The translations under genes and the position numbers were made by a program. Under the pieces are notes generated by a model. It saw only the letters and a list, made by a program, of their open reading frames with translations. It had not been told where the DNA came from and made no database searches. Shown here one piece after another: positions 21,801 to 33,084 of a stretch of DNA of 64,000 nt. The DNA is taken from contig CAJNDS010002731.1 in NCBI GenBank assembly GCA_905221605.1, positions 231,001 to 295,000 on the forward strand, written 5' to 3'. Source of the stretch: Symbiodinium natans (Eukaryota > Sar > Dinophyceae > Suessiales > Symbiodiniaceae). Positions within the stretch are counted from its first letter, which is position 1, and the number at the start of each line of letters is the position of its first letter.

Positions 21801-22678
21801 CCCCGAAGGCCCTGAGCCGGTCATGGAATCATGGGTCGCGCGTGCCCAGGCATCATGTCGTCCATGCCTACACACCGGCGACGGAACCATGGGAAGAGTG
21901 GGCTGACCTTGACGAGATCCTTTATTGCATTTTACGGAGTCATATTGACGAGATCAAAGCTTCTCAGCAACAGCATGCTGTGTCATTAGGCGGGCACTGC
22001 CTTTATCAATCAGCCAGGAAGAGCAGCGAATACAAGGCGAAGAAGCGGGAAGCACGCGACTTCTTGTATTCTGCCGTAGCAAAGCAAGTACCCGATCTGG
22101 AGGAGACTGCTTTGAGTTGGGCTGCTTGGGACTTCGTATGATTGGGGTTTGCTTCCGTTCGCATGCAGGAGCGCGTGGTTCTGGAGCTGGTGGGCACCCC
22201 CCGCACGCATCGACGATTCTTGCGAAAGCCAGCTGGCACGTACGGATCTCCGGGGTTCCTGATGTGATCAGGTTATGTGTCTCTGTGTGTGTGTGTGTGT
22301 GTTCTTGCTTGCGTTTGGCTTCTGCGTGCCAAGCCGTTGATCAGTGTCCCTGAAGTGCTTGGATGCGTTTGCAGGACTCCGCGTGCAGGCCCCAGAGATG
22401 CTGCCTGGGCACAAGACTCCATTGGAAGGCCCTCACACACATGCCTCGCCTCCCTGCCCATGCCTCCCATGCCTCCACGCAGGGGCTGAGTTTTTTTGAG
22501 TTTTTCCTTCAGCGGAGGTTTTCACATGTGCGGAGACAGCACAGCCCCGGGCATTGGCGTGCCTGCCGTTGTCATGAGCGGGCACATCTGTGCCAACAAT
22601 ATCCTGTCCGTGCCGGAGCACTGGCAGATTCTTGTGGTCGGCTTAAACGCTTCAGAGTGCAGCATGAACTTGGCATGA
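18836..22678 (+). CDS. Carotenoid isomerase-like FAD-dependent oxidoreductase, split into at least 14 exons
   Basis: The conserved order of the CrtISO/phytoene-desaturase-like family can be followed across shifting frames. Exon 1 (18836-19286) has an Arg/Ser-rich leader, a hydrophobic segment (about 19012-19065) and the Rossmann motif VVVIGSGLAGLTCAGVLA with VLESHYVPGG. Exon 2 (from 19415) has HTFRRRVKG and FCFDSGPSLYGGL. Next come GEEPEWITYD (to 19725), WNAFIPEGE...FGGPDAAQQWERL (from 19782), VREDLGVAATLARYL (~20080), DPFIKNWMDMFAFLLQG (~20375), AYMMGDMYKK...FPKGGNEALVGALVRG (~20630), LLKAHVEEVLVEGGRAAGV (~20855), SFIHLHLGFRGDGLP (~21165), LEAPRNAVLVSCPSM (~21350), HAYTPATEPWEEW (~21858), SEYKAKKREARDF (~22027), LELVGTPRTHRRFL (~22177), MLPGHKTPLEGL (~22398), and finally CGDSTAPGIGVPAVVMSGH (~22525). 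Intron 19287-19414 is GT-AG; intron 19726-19781 is GC-AG and 56 nt. CrtISO isomerises poly-cis carotenoids; relatives reduce or saturate retinoids, so substrate is not fixed. Plastid location is inferred from the leader. Confidence 0.88.
22275..22302. repeat. (TG)n microsatellite in an intron
   Basis: About ten TG units lie between the exon with TPRTHRRFL and the exon with PGHKTPLEGL of the carotenoid isomerase-like gene. Confidence 0.9.
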
Positions 22679-24286
22679 ACTCTAGGAGTAGGCTGACGCA
22701 GACCACTTGCTCGGCTGAGGACAGGATCAAGGATTGGACCACAGAGCTGGAAATCTGATGGCTGGGGATTGGAGGACTGCCTTTGCGACCTCTTGCTCCA
22801 ATGCCAGCAGAACTCAAAAAGCTTGGCCTTGTCAGATGTCGAGCACCAAGGATGCCATAGGATGCCTGTGGCGTGTTTCTCGCCTGCTTGTCTTTAGCCA
22901 GCACAGATGCCCTTGGCTTCTTCAAGTGCCACCCTAAGCACACCACCCTCACACCCACACTACGTACTGAGGTGGACCTGGCAGCATTTGCATCCCTGTC
23001 ACTACAAAGATTGACAGGGACAAGGGGCATGACACTTCCCGAAGCCCTCCAGGAACTAGCCGCACTAGCCGCACTAGCCTCCCAACTCGCAGCCCTCGAA
23101 GCATCCCTCGAAGCATCCTTCGACCCCATGGCACGGAGCGCGACAGCTGCTGCTGTCGAGAAGATCGTGCAAAAGGAGAGCATGTGCCCACGGTCCCAAA
23201 AGACGTTAGTCAGCCACAGAGAGGATTAAGACGTTAGGCATAGACAGGTGCTCAGATGGAGATTGTGTGCTGAGAGCGGTGCCGGTTTCTGATGCTCCGG
23301 CCTGGAGGCCAATGAGGAAGCGCGGCGCTTGGACGAGACTTCCGTCTTCGTTTTCAAGGTCCAGGCTGCCAGGGCGTTAGGGGGAGATGGGGGGGAGGGA
23401 TCATGAGCAACAACAGAGATGTCACAGGGATGTCATGCATGTCTTTTGCTTTTTCCAAAAACTACATCAGGCTGCAGCCTGTGGAGTTGTCACATCTTGT
23501 CCTCTCGTTTTGGCGGGTCGCCAAATACATAGTGACCGATTCACTGTGGGCCACACATGCCAGCAACGCCGTGACATCACACCTCTCCATTCCCTGCACA
23601 TTTCCACCTGCCTGTTTTCTAGATTCGCGATTCTAGGCAGCCAGACTTGCCCGAGGATGGGAGTCCTAAGATTTCGCTGTTTGATCAGCACATAGCAGTA
23701 TGATCCCGAAGTGAACTCAGTCTCACCGTCGTCTGGGCCCTTTCTGCGCTTGGTATTTTGTCAAAATGTGTGCCAGCCCAATGCAAAAGGCCAGCACAAA
23801 GGAAGGCTTCTGGAGGAATGGTTCAGAGCGAAGTTTGTCCCACCAAAATGAGGGCATCTGCGCGGAACACTGCAAGAGAGTTCAAAAGTTGCTCCCTCTC
23901 AAAAGCGATGGGAGGGGACTATAGAGAGGGTTTGGGAGACCTTTTGGGGACGCCCTGCGCTCTGCTTAGCCTTGCTTCCTTCTGTGGAGGTCGACTCAGT
24001 GACCTTCGACGGTGCCCAGCTGAGTCAGACGCGAGGCTTGCGCTTCGTGACCCAGCTGAGAGAACATCAGATAGATCCGACACACTCAAATGCACCCGCA
24101 ACAGCACCCGCAAACAGCCGACAACGGACTCTTTAAGAAGTGGGCACCTGAGACCAAAAGCTGACACACAAGCTCGCCGAGCCACTGACCCGGCCTGGCG
24201 GTACCTTTAAACCGACGTGCTTGTTGGTCATAAACCCCCCGAATCCTGACCAGTAAAGACTCTAAGCATTGTAGGGCTCTGCATGG
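22679..24286. other. Spacer, no recognised gene
   Basis: A short helix-like frame at about 22960-23220 contains an Ala/Leu run (ALQELAALAALASQLAALEA) encoded by small in-frame repeats of CGCACTAGC and CTCGAAGCATCC; it looks repeat-driven. An open frame at 23758-24210 is Arg/Ser/Thr-rich without motifs. No RNA gene was seen. Confidence 0.4.
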
Positions 24287-24419
24287 GTGATGCAACATGA
24301 CCCAAAGTTGCCATCTTGTTGGGCCATCTGGCCCGAGGTGGCACGGCACGTCAGCGTCGGCAGATACGAGCAGGGTATGAGCAGAGATGAAAGTGGCGGT
24401 TTGTTGCGGTCGACTCCTA

Positions 24420-26640
24420 AGGCCGTGGCTTCGCAGAAGAACCAAAGCCCGAAGTCACACGAAGATCGCCTCTTTCTGACGCCCTCCATCAAGCCCATTG
24501 TCGAAGAGCTTCAAGGTGAGGGACGCCAGCAGTGCTCCTTCAGCATACGCTACGAGGTGGACGTAGTCTGGGAAGGCCCGAGCACGAGCCCCCCCCAAAA
24601 AAAGAGACAGGAGAGAGACGAAAGCAGAAGCAAGACGTCACAAGACGCGCCCAGAGAAGGCGACGAGAAGTTGGTGCTGAGCGCATTGGAGCCGGGACTC
24701 TTCTTCTCCAAGCACGTGGCCAGCTGCGATCTGCCACTGGCACTCTGCTACGAGCAGTTGGTCAGCGCTGCCAAGAACTGCAACCCCACCGAGGTCTCAG
24801 GGTGGTTCGCAAAATGTTTAGAAGAGACCTCGACGACGTAGACAAGAACTCATTGATGCACAACAAAGACAAGTGTAAGAAGTGTCAGGTCTTCGGTGGA
24901 AGGAGTTGAGAAGTGCGTTTGTCACTGCACGAGGCGGAGGCACTACCCATCGAGCTTGAGCTCGAAAGCCACAAGGGTTTCTGCGGAAGGCGGCCTTGTG
25001 TAGCTGGTAGCCTTGCAGTCCTTGTTCATTACTTTCCCTTCAGATGTCCCCCGGGAGGTGCCGCATCTTTGTCCACTGCTGGAAAGAAAACTTGAAAGCC
25101 ATAGGAGGACGGAGGGCTCTGCGCTCCACTTTCCCAGAAGCACCTCCTGCAGGAGGTGGAGAAGGGGAGGGGAGGGAGGGGGGGCATTTTGAAGAGCAAG
25201 TCTTTATAGCTGCCCGCGCAGTAGAAACCCCGACTCTAAACTGTACAGACATTCAGAGAGTCCAAACAAGAGGTACGCACAGAAAGGCACAAAAAGTAAA
25301 TCATGTTTGAGCTTTGAGGGCAGAGCTCAGCTTGAATTGGCGGAAGGCAAGGAGATCTACTCCGAGGCGCTCAGGCACAAGATGAAGGAGATCCACGACT
25401 GCCACAGCCTCAACGAGAAGCTCGAGAAGGCGGGGCGGGGACCCCAAGAGAGAGCGAGAGAGAGAGAGAGAGAGAGAGAGCCCTCACTCCTACCCTCGGC
25501 CCTGAACACCGGGGACCGATCTGGACAGTATCAACCAACCACTTGTCCGTCGCCAGAGCGAGAGAGTGTGACTCGGGGGAACAAGCTTAGCATGGACGAC
25601 TGACATTTGCGGTCGACGGAGTCGCGCGGGCGCACCCGCCGCGCCCGTAGGGTCCACGGGCTCCCCCAAGCCCTGAAGAAGATGCTCACGGACAAGAATA
25701 GACATTGGTACGTCATGCTCGCCGGACGGAATGGGGAGGGGATGGAGCCCGCGTGCCCCCCTCCTTGGGGCCACCCTTTCTACAATTCGGGGAGGAAGAG
25801 AGACTGAACACGGGCGAGCATTGCGCGCTGTGTCCTTGGACGTGGCACAGCCATCGGGGCCATTCCCCGCATTCCCTCAGGAGGGCTCTGCCTCGCTTGG
25901 CACCAGGACGTCCCATGAAAGAAGGAAAGTTGTGCTCACAGTAGGGCCGGCGTGCACTCATGCAAGCGGAATTGTCCAACAACGATACTGTGAGTATATA
26001 ACCCTTTAAATGGGCCCGACAGCATTCGGGTGCGCGACTGCGCAGGGGGGGGTTAGGGACGTGTTAGGGGAGGGGGGGGGGTTATTTTTAACGCTACGCA
26101 ACCCTCCTCGGCCGTCACCTTCTGTAACAATGCAACCCAAACCAGGGGGCTGGGGGCACGTGGAGTGCCCCCTGCACCGTTTGCTCCCGGACACAAAATG
26201 CAAAAGAAAGGGTGGGGTGCCTGCTACCTAGACACCTACGGCCCAAGGCCTCGGCGGATTAGAGGGTTTTCGGTCCGCGACACAAAACCAGCAAGGGGAT
26301 CAGGGGGAAGAGAGGCGTTTGTTGCTCCCCTCTGAGGCGAGATAGAGACAAAAGGGCGGCTCCCCTCTGGGGGGCCTAGCGCTTGGAGAGACACAGAGAG
26401 AGAAAGAAGAGAGAGAGAGTCCTATTTTAGTCCTATTTTAGAGGCTCTCCCCCTTCGTTTTTTTTGCTTCTGTGCTTCAAAAAAAAAGATTGGCTCTCTC
26501 TCTCTCTCTCTCTTTCTCCGGTTTTTTGCTTCGAGAGACCCCTGACCCCCCTAAACCGGCTAAACCCGCTAAAGCCGCGAGGCCCAGGCCGACCTGTGGC
26601 TGCAGGGCATCAAGCGGCTGACGGAGGAAGGCCTCTGCCT
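24420..26640 (+). CDS. Possible exons of an unidentified multi-exon gene
   Basis: Several short frames look coding and share the + strand: about 24425-24510 (HEDRLFLTPSIKPIVEELQ, then a GGTGAGGG donor-like site), 24660-24800 (LEPGLFFSKHVASCDLPLAL and SAAKNCNPTEVSG), 24918-24980 (LHEAEALPIELELESHKGF), 25340-25435 (EGKEIYSEALRHKMKEIHD), 25650-25715 (LPQALKKMLTDKNRHWYV), and 26577-26632 (EAQADLWLQGIKRLTEEG). The last resembles the C-terminal helix of a PH domain (D-L-W-x-x-G-I/L), but nothing else confirms that. Intervening DNA has GA, CT and poly-G tracts. Function unknown; some pieces may be chance. Confidence 0.35.
25446..25480. repeat. (GA)n microsatellite
   Basis: A run of about 14 GA units follows a probable exon end near 25435. 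Confidence 0.9.
26034..26518. repeat. Poly-G, GA and CT tracts
   Basis: G runs occur at about 26045-26090, GA-rich sequence at about 26388-26420, a duplicated TCCTATTTTAG at about 26420-26441, and a (CT)n run at 26493-26518. Confidence 0.85.
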
Positions 26641-26732
26641 CTGCCATCTTCCTGCCCCTCTTTGCTCTCTCTTCTCTCAGCCCCCCTATTAAACAAGAAG
26701 CTGATTCAAAAAGGTGTTCATGGAGTTTAGGG

Positions 26733-28240
26733 TGTAGGGGCTATGGGGATATGGATAGTTGTGGGAAGGTTTTGTGATGCCCTTCCCTCAAGAGAAAGCC
26801 AATTATTGGGTAGAACTGCAAAAGGGCTGTCGCTATGAAATGTTGAAAAGTCGGCGCAATGTGTCCCAATTGCGGCCAGAATGTGGCAGTTCTTACCAGC
26901 CGCGTATCCGAAGGCGCCCTGGACAGCAAGACCCTGAACTTGGCACAGACCTGCGGCCTGGTCTCGGCGGAGAGGGCCGACATCTTGAGGAGCACCAAAC
27001 TGTGTCGGGAGTTTTGTATTTTCTTCCCCGCTGCCCCGGGCCCCCCCTCCCCCGCTGCACAAGTGTGACGGAAGTGCTGTGATCAGCATCAACGCTGTTC
27101 TTGGAAGGCAGGAAAAGAACACGCCCCCGAAGCTCGCGGCCAGGCTGGATGGCCAAAGTCGGTCCGAACTCATCAGAACATATCAGAACTAAGCATCAGA
27201 TGGACAGCATGAGCCCAAATCTTGCGGAGGAGTGGTTCCTTCACCGCTGTGGAGCGCAATTGTGGGACATGGCTTCGGCTAACCACTGCATAGCGGCCCC
27301 CAAGGTGGCCAGGGAGACATTTTCGAGTGTTTCACACTTCAACACACTTCATTTTCGGAAGCGGGTCATGTGTGTACAGGAGACATTCCTTTCGCCCGCA
27401 AGACCCCTCGTCGAAGCACTGGCATCGGTCGAAATTAAGTTTCGGCCGCCCGGCCAGCTTCTAGTGGCTAGCGCTCACCTCATTAAAGGAGCGACAAAGT
27501 GCGCCTCGATGCACTGGAAGATTCGCATTCGTCACATCCGTGGCACATTGTCCAGCTAGCCTCGCGGTCCAATCGGGGCGATGTTTCCAGGAACTCGGCG
27601 CAAGACTTCAGGGAAAAGGCATGTAGAGTGCGGCTGCACGCCATGTGCTGTTGCAGTCTCCTTGCATCCCTGTCCCTTCTTCTGGTTTTTCCTGAACTTG
27701 TGAGTTACAACACACAGCACATGGTGACCTCTTGACAGTTGAGACCCTTCTAGCAGCGTCCTAATACTTTGGTGCTTTATTTATTTGCAGCCGTTGGGAG
27801 AGGGCGGGGCGGTCTCTGTGCTCTCGCGGCAGAAATGCCTCAGCAGATGGCCCTGCCGAAACGCCGACCAGGCTCACGATCTCTGTGTGGCTCTTGGCGC
27901 GTCTGGGGGGGGCGGGGGGGTTTGCTAGGCTAGTAGCTCTTTCGCGCAAGCTTCTGTCCTCCAAAGCTCTTTTCCTCTAAGGATGTGTGTGTTTGGGGGG
28001 GAGACGGAGTTCTCTCTGGTAGCAGAGAGGTGCCTTGGCGCTGGTCGCGCTGGTCGCGGGCCTGGGCCTGGCCGGCCGCCTCGGACTGGGCTTTGCCGGG
28101 ACTTTGACGAGGAAGCTCGGACAGATCTCTTTGGGGGCAGCTCTCTTTTGAGGGCTCTTCTTGTCACTGTGTTTTCTTTAGCTCAGGACCAGGTCCACCG
28201 CCGAGTCGCACTTGGGCTCCAGAACTTTCAGAACCTCCCG
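26733..28240. other. Spacer upstream of the DUF3593-DUF2499 gene
   Basis: No family motif was recognised. A frame at 26859-27068 begins MCPNCGQNVAVLTSR, with a single CxxC, which alone is not enough to call a zinc-binding domain. G-rich runs lie at about 27905-27925 and 28007-28012. Confidence 0.4.
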
Positions 28241-28242
28241 GC

Positions 28243-28423
28243 ATGTCGGCGATGGCTTTGACGGGCTTGCAGGCACAGCCGCAGGCACGGAACAGTACTC
28301 AGCTCCAGTGTGGGCTCAGATTGAGATTCCACACTTACACCCCTCGTTCTCTGCTTGGTTTCAAGAAAAGCATACGCGATTTGAATGCACCCCTTTGGTT
28401 GTCTTGTGCTCGTCTCAGGCGTC
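28243..28423 (+). other. Possible first exon with targeting peptide for the downstream gene
   Basis: A frame starting at ATG 28243 encodes a stretch with many Arg/Gln/Ser and no acidic residues (MSAMALTGLQAQPQARNSTQ and onward), the composition of an organelle transit peptide. A splice acceptor (CTCGTCTCAG, ending at 28419) precedes the DUF3593 start in another frame. The donor could not be chosen. Confidence 0.35.
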
Positions 28424-29866
28424 ATGGAGTCCATGGCTTCCATGGCTTCCGTGGATCAGATGGATCAGTCTTCTTTGCTCGCATCCTTTGCGGATCAAGC
28501 TGGAAACATCAACGGAGTGCTGTTCCAGGGCTCCTTGCCGGCGTACTTGCTGTTCCTGTACTTCTTGGGCTACCGTGGGAACAACACCCCGCCCTTGACG
28601 TTTTTTGGATTCGCGTTCTTGCTGGTTTTCGTGTTCTTGACGATCCCAGCAGGAATCATCTCCAAGAGCAGCTATGGCTTGATCCTAGCCGATTCAGACT
28701 GGATCCACGGGAGTGCGGAGTCATTGCTGACTTGCACCAACATCATGATCGTTCTGGGGTTCCGCAGTGCCCTCACGGGAAACGCAGAACTGGCAGACAA
28801 TGAGACCGTGAGAAACATCGCCTTCGGATGGATGGCCGCTGTGATTCTCACCCTGGCGGCCGGCATCCCCATCTTCGGCTTCGAGGCACATACGGCCTTC
28901 CTCTCAGGCATCGGGGCACTGGACTTCGACCAAGCGGAGCCGGTCAACGCTCTGTCAATCCCAAACTGGATGGTGCATTGGTCCACTGTCTTCGAGTTCC
29001 TCCTCGCCATGTCATTGGCGTGGCGCTACGCCGATGCGATGGGAAACCCGAAGTGGAAAGGCCTCACCTGGGGAATGCTCCCCTCTAGCATCTCCAGCGT
29101 TTGTGCACTCACCTTCCACATCTTTTACAACCAGATCCCTTGGATTCTTACTGGGCAGGCTCTCTTCACTTTCATCGGCAATGCCACATTGGCCTTGGCC
29201 GCCTATCGCATTGCCGTGTCGAACGGCTGGACAATCGGGGAGCTCAACCCGCTTAGGATGTTTGACAAGAAGGAGGGTGAGGAGGAGCCAAGCTTTGACA
29301 TAGCCAAGGTGTCACCGGAAGGGGCCAAGGAGTTGATGTCTGGTCCCCTCTTGGTTGCGGAGGTCATCCTTTTGACGGTGGCTTTTGCCTATGGAACCAA
29401 GTACGGTGAGCTTGCGGTTGGATCCAGCATCTTCCAGTCTCCGGAATCGAGCGCAGCAGCCGCAGCTGTCATCGCGATCCCTGTGCTCCTCGTGGCCTAC
29501 GTCATTTACAGCCAGAGCTCCGACCTCCAAAGCGGGCAGCTGCCACCCCTTGCCCTGGCGCCATCGGCAGCTCCTTGGCGCTCTAGTCGTTCTAGTCGTT
29601 CTACACGAGTCTACAGAATTCTACACTGCAAAATCTGTTCTTCTGCCCCCCCCCCCCCCCCATTTTTCCTGTTTGCCTTTGTGCCTGATCTGTCCAAAAC
29701 CCGGAACCTAGTCCTCTCGCGGGCTCGTGCACAGGGCATTGTGGCAGTTGCAGGCTACGCCTACGGACTCCTTGGAGGGGCTGGATGGGTCCTGTCGGCG
29801 TGGTTTGCTTGGGGGTGGCCCTTGTCGAGCGTTTGTTGCGCCCTTTGCGTCCGTCGGCATGCATGA
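28424..29866 (+). CDS. DUF3593-DUF2499 (Ycf49-like) multi-span membrane protein
   Basis: Two domains known from cyanobacteria and plastid-bearing eukaryotes are fused. The first (about residues 25-115 from 28424) has LPAYLLFLYFLGY, FVFLTIPAGIISK, and the hallmark DWIHGSAESLLT followed by NIMIVLGFRSAL, as in DUF3593. The second (about 180-275) has LSIPNWMVHWSTVFEFLLAM, WRYADAMGNPKWKGLTWGML, CALTFHIFYN and LTGQALFTFIGNATLALAA, as in DUF2499/Ycf49-like proteins. A linker (KKEGEEEPSFD) is followed by two further hydrophobic helices. Function of the family is unknown; a plastid membrane is the expected site. ATG 28385 is in frame too, but a likely acceptor lies between it and 28424. An intron with a poly-C tract probably spans about 29540-29733, so the Ser/Arg/Pro-rich part of the open frame is not protein; the last exon would resume with GIVAVAGYAYGLLGGAG at about 29734. 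Confidence 0.85.
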   Translation: MESMASMASVDQMDQSSLLASFADQAGNINGVLFQGSLPAYLLFLYFLGYRGNNTPPLTFFGFAFLLVFVFLTIPAGIISKSSYGLILADSDWIHGSAESLLTCTNIMIVLGFRSALTGNAELADNETVRNIAFGWMAAVILTLAAGIPIFGFEAHTAFLSGIGALDFDQAEPVNALSIPNWMVHWSTVFEFLLAMSLAWRYADAMGNPKWKGLTWGMLPSSISSVCALTFHIFYNQIPWILTGQALFTFIGNATLALAAYRIAVSNGWTIGELNPLRMFDKKEGEEEPSFDIAKVSPEGAKELMSGPLLVAEVILLTVAFAYGTKYGELAVGSSIFQSPESSAAAAAVIAIPVLLVAYVIYSQSSDLQSGQLPPLALAPSAAPWRSSRSSRSTRVYRILHCKICSSAPPPPPFFLFAFVPDLSKTRNLVLSRARAQGIVAVAGYAYGLLGGAGWVLSAWFAWGWPLSSVCCALCVRRHA

Positions 29867-31395
29867 AACAAGGGCCAAAGCGCACGCGGCAGTACCACAT
29901 TACACTCCAACACGCACGGATTGCCGATTTCACACAACTCTCTGTAACAGAAATGCTGCCGTTCTACTTCAGGCGAAGGCTGCAGTCAATGTCTGTAACT
30001 GGTGATGGTGATGCCCTTTGACTGTTTACTTGTTATCGAAGAACGTGGCAACTGTCAGCTTGCCTCGACTAACAAACTGAAAGAAAGGAAGCGGAGTAGG
30101 GCCGTGGTGTGTTCGTTTATGAAAGAACGAGATGGGCCCAGGATCCCTTGCAAGAGTTGCCGTCCGTGTCAAATTGAGGCTGTCGCATATATGAAACAAG
30201 GAAGGGTGCACGGGCAGCAAGTGCCCTCCATTGCATCAGTCAGACAGTAGGGATTCAATAGGGGGCACGAAACACCCCCTGCCAGGCTTGCAAACATGAA
30301 CAAGAGCTTAAACCACAAAGTGATTAGCTGTCGGTTCCCTCGTGGAAGTCTCTGCCCGTGAGCTAGACAAAGGGTCCCCTCGCCCCGCGCCCTTCTTGAC
30401 CCTCGCCCATACCTCCTGTCCAAGGCCAAGGACAAATAGCTGGGCGGCGCGTCTGCTTCAAAGGCTTGAAAAAAGGCCGTGTGCAGCTGGGGCTGTGTGC
30501 TCAAGAGGAGTTGCTTAGTGGCCTGACATGAGGTGCCATCGTATCAGTGCCATTGCATGAAACTGGCACCCACTTCTGCCAGGAAGAGTGCCTCAGTGAG
30601 GCAAAGGGCAGGTCGTCGTGCACGCAAGTCTGCCGGTGGGACAAAAGAACCCCATCGAAAAACAGAGAGATTTGCTTCCGCTGGGAGATTGACAGCTTGA
30701 CACTCCTCTTCGATTGAGCCTCTTGGATCATGCATGCCTCCTGGATTCTTCTCTGTGATTCTCTGAGGCTTCAGCTGCCAAGGCCTGGCGAACATTTCCC
30801 GGCCTCTGAGTGTGCCCCGTCCTGAGGGTTCTCTCCGATGTCACGTGGGGGAAAGCTTCTCCTTGAGAAAAGGAGAGCTGCTGCCATCTTCCAACGTTAG
30901 TTCTACAGTGCAAGGCGCCACTGTGTTCAGGTCAACCTACCGGGATATGCTACCAATGCATTGGACAGCATCTGCGATGGTGAGAGCCCTGCAACGCGTT
31001 TTCACATGTGAATGCCGCTTGTTGGAGTGGCTAGCTGCCATCTGAGGCCGGCAGGGAATCCAAATTCAACACGCAGGAACTTTGCAACGTCTCGGCCCCA
31101 GTTGGAGGTTTAGATCCAAAAGCCGGGTCTCGCTTCACTCCAAGCGGCCAAGAACGGAGCTCCAGGTCACCTGACCATTCGGAACACTGAAAGCCGTGCA
31201 GAAGCCACCACTGCAGACTGCAAGGGGCGCCCAGAGATATGCACAGAAACAAGGGCTCTTTTTCCTCATCTGCAAATGTAAAGAAGAGGTTGCTCAGCCC
31301 TGGGGAAAGGTTGGCGACGCTGGCCGCCAGCACCTGCCAGGACCTCAGAACGAGTCTACAGAGAGGCTTGTTTGGAGAGTCTTGTCTTTGCCCTC
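29867..31395. other. Spacer, no recognised gene
   Basis: Only short frames without motifs on either strand. A poly-C tract at about 31388-31408 lies directly before the OPR-like exon and may be part of its upstream intron. Confidence 0.4.
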
Positions 31396-31409
31396 CCCCC
31401 CCCCCCCGC

Positions 31410-32860
31410 GATCCTCCGATCTTCCGAGGCCCGGACTTCTAGCCGTGGACATGGCCAACATGGCGTGGGCGCTGGTGAGCGCCGGGACCTCACTCCAAGC
31501 CGAACGTGACACAGAGAGCTGCTTGTCTCATCGTCTTCACGCCTTTGGGAAAACGCTTTGTTCTTCTGCAAGAGTGTTTTGGAGAGTCTTGTGCGTGAGA
31601 GTCTTATGCGTGTCTCGGCCTTTAGAGGCCGAGTGGTTGGGCGAGCTGCCGGCTCGGAACCCAGAACTGAGTGCACAAGATGCTAGCGTAAGTTCTGCCC
31701 ACATCTCCCATTCTGAATTCTCTGTGCATGTCACTCTTCTGACACCTCTTCTGCTAATCTCAACGAATTTGTCAGATCCACACTGCTGCAGAGAAGGCGC
31801 AGCAGAGGCACCCTGTAAGTTGCAGAGTGCCGTGGCCCCGTGGCAAAGTCGCCATCCAAACCTTCGCTCTGCGAAGGTTCTTGGACTGGTGTTGCGCGTC
31901 CAGAGCTGAGAGATCTTCTACCAACACGCGCTTTAAGACTCCTGGGCTCCACTTATTTTCACTCTCGGGCGCACGTGTCGGATCTCTCAGTCAAGATGGA
32001 ATGGCCACTGGCTGCCAATTGAGCTTGTGCGCAGCCTTGAAAAAATGCATCAAGGCCGGAGGATCGGAATGCTGTGGTCGGCATCCCTCTTGATTTCCTT
32101 GGCACGACAGATGCCTCGTACTCTGTCAAGCCAGGTGAACGTTCTAGCCGTGGTGGAGGCAGTGGGCACCACGCGACTGGCGGATTTCAAGGAACTGTGG
32201 GAGACTGGAGACTTGCCATTAGCAGAAAGGGTGCAGAACTGGGAGGAGTCTCTTGTACTGGCTGCGACGGAAGCACTTCGCACCAGAGGGCAAGCGATGG
32301 ACAAGAACCACGAGGTGCTCAACCAGTGCTTAATCTGTGCAACCATATGCCGTTTGAGATTTTGTGTAGTGCAGAGTAAGCATGAGATGCTGACGTGCAA
32401 GTTGGAACGAGGAGCAGCCTTTGCAGCCCGAGCTTCTCGTGACACTGGCAGAGCTGCGCTCCCTGCTCCAAGCACTGTTCGGAGAATTCACCAGCGCAAG
32501 ATCCTCACCGGAGGTTGGAGCGCAGCTCGGCAAAGGAGCCTTGGCCTCAGGCGCATTGGGTAAGCTATCGGTAAGCTCTTGGAGTAGTCTTTGGATGGTC
32601 TTTGCGGGTCGTGACAGCTCGGGCCTCAGCAGAAGTGCGAGCCCGATGAGCGTATGCCCAGTACCAGCAAAAAGCATCCAGTGGCCGTGCAAGCATGGCG
32701 CCGTTGCCGAAACGGGTTCAGGACATCCTGCAGAAAGGAAAAGCTTTCGGCACAGTCTCTTTCACAGAAGCCTTGATTCAGCTGTTGTTGGAAGCAGCCA
32801 CGGGACTCACACGGAAGCGCGATGATGGACGAAAGCTACCTGAGCGGTTTCGTCAACATC
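31410..32860 (+). CDS. OPR-like (RNA-binding repeat) exon and further possible exons
   Basis: The frame at about 31430-31475 reads DLLAVDMANMAWALVSAG, close to the repeated motif of octotricopeptide/FASTK-like RNA-binding proteins (a D-x-A-N-x-A-W-A-L/F core). These helical-repeat proteins act in organelle RNA processing and often have many repeats. A donor-like GGTGAGC follows at 31474. Further helix-rich + strand frames at about 32115-32290 (LADFKELWETGDLPLAERVQ), 32420-32560 (LQPELLVTLAELRSLLQALF) and 32700-32830 (KRVQDILQKGKAFGTVSFTE) may be exons of the same protein, which could continue into the pseudouridine synthase below. Only the first piece has a recognisable motif, and only one repeat is clear. 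Confidence 0.45.
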
Positions 32861-33084
32861 CGACAGCGTGCCCATGACATCACAATCTCAGAATCGCGTG
32901 AACTCTCCGACAGAGAAATGAGTCATTGGTACAATTTAGACTATTCTTCGCCTTCTCGCAAGCAGCCAGAAGTGATTCTGAACTTAAAGCCGAGAGACAG
33001 CGTACACAAAAACCACTGAGGCCAAGAGTCCTGGCACGAGTTCCTGGGCTTTATGCCATCGGCCAAGCAGTGCCAAGCAGTGCT

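Noticed and set aside
26859-27068. MCPNCGQN frame as a zinc-binding protein
   Set aside because: Only one CxxC pair; no second pair follows and the frame lacks other conserved features.
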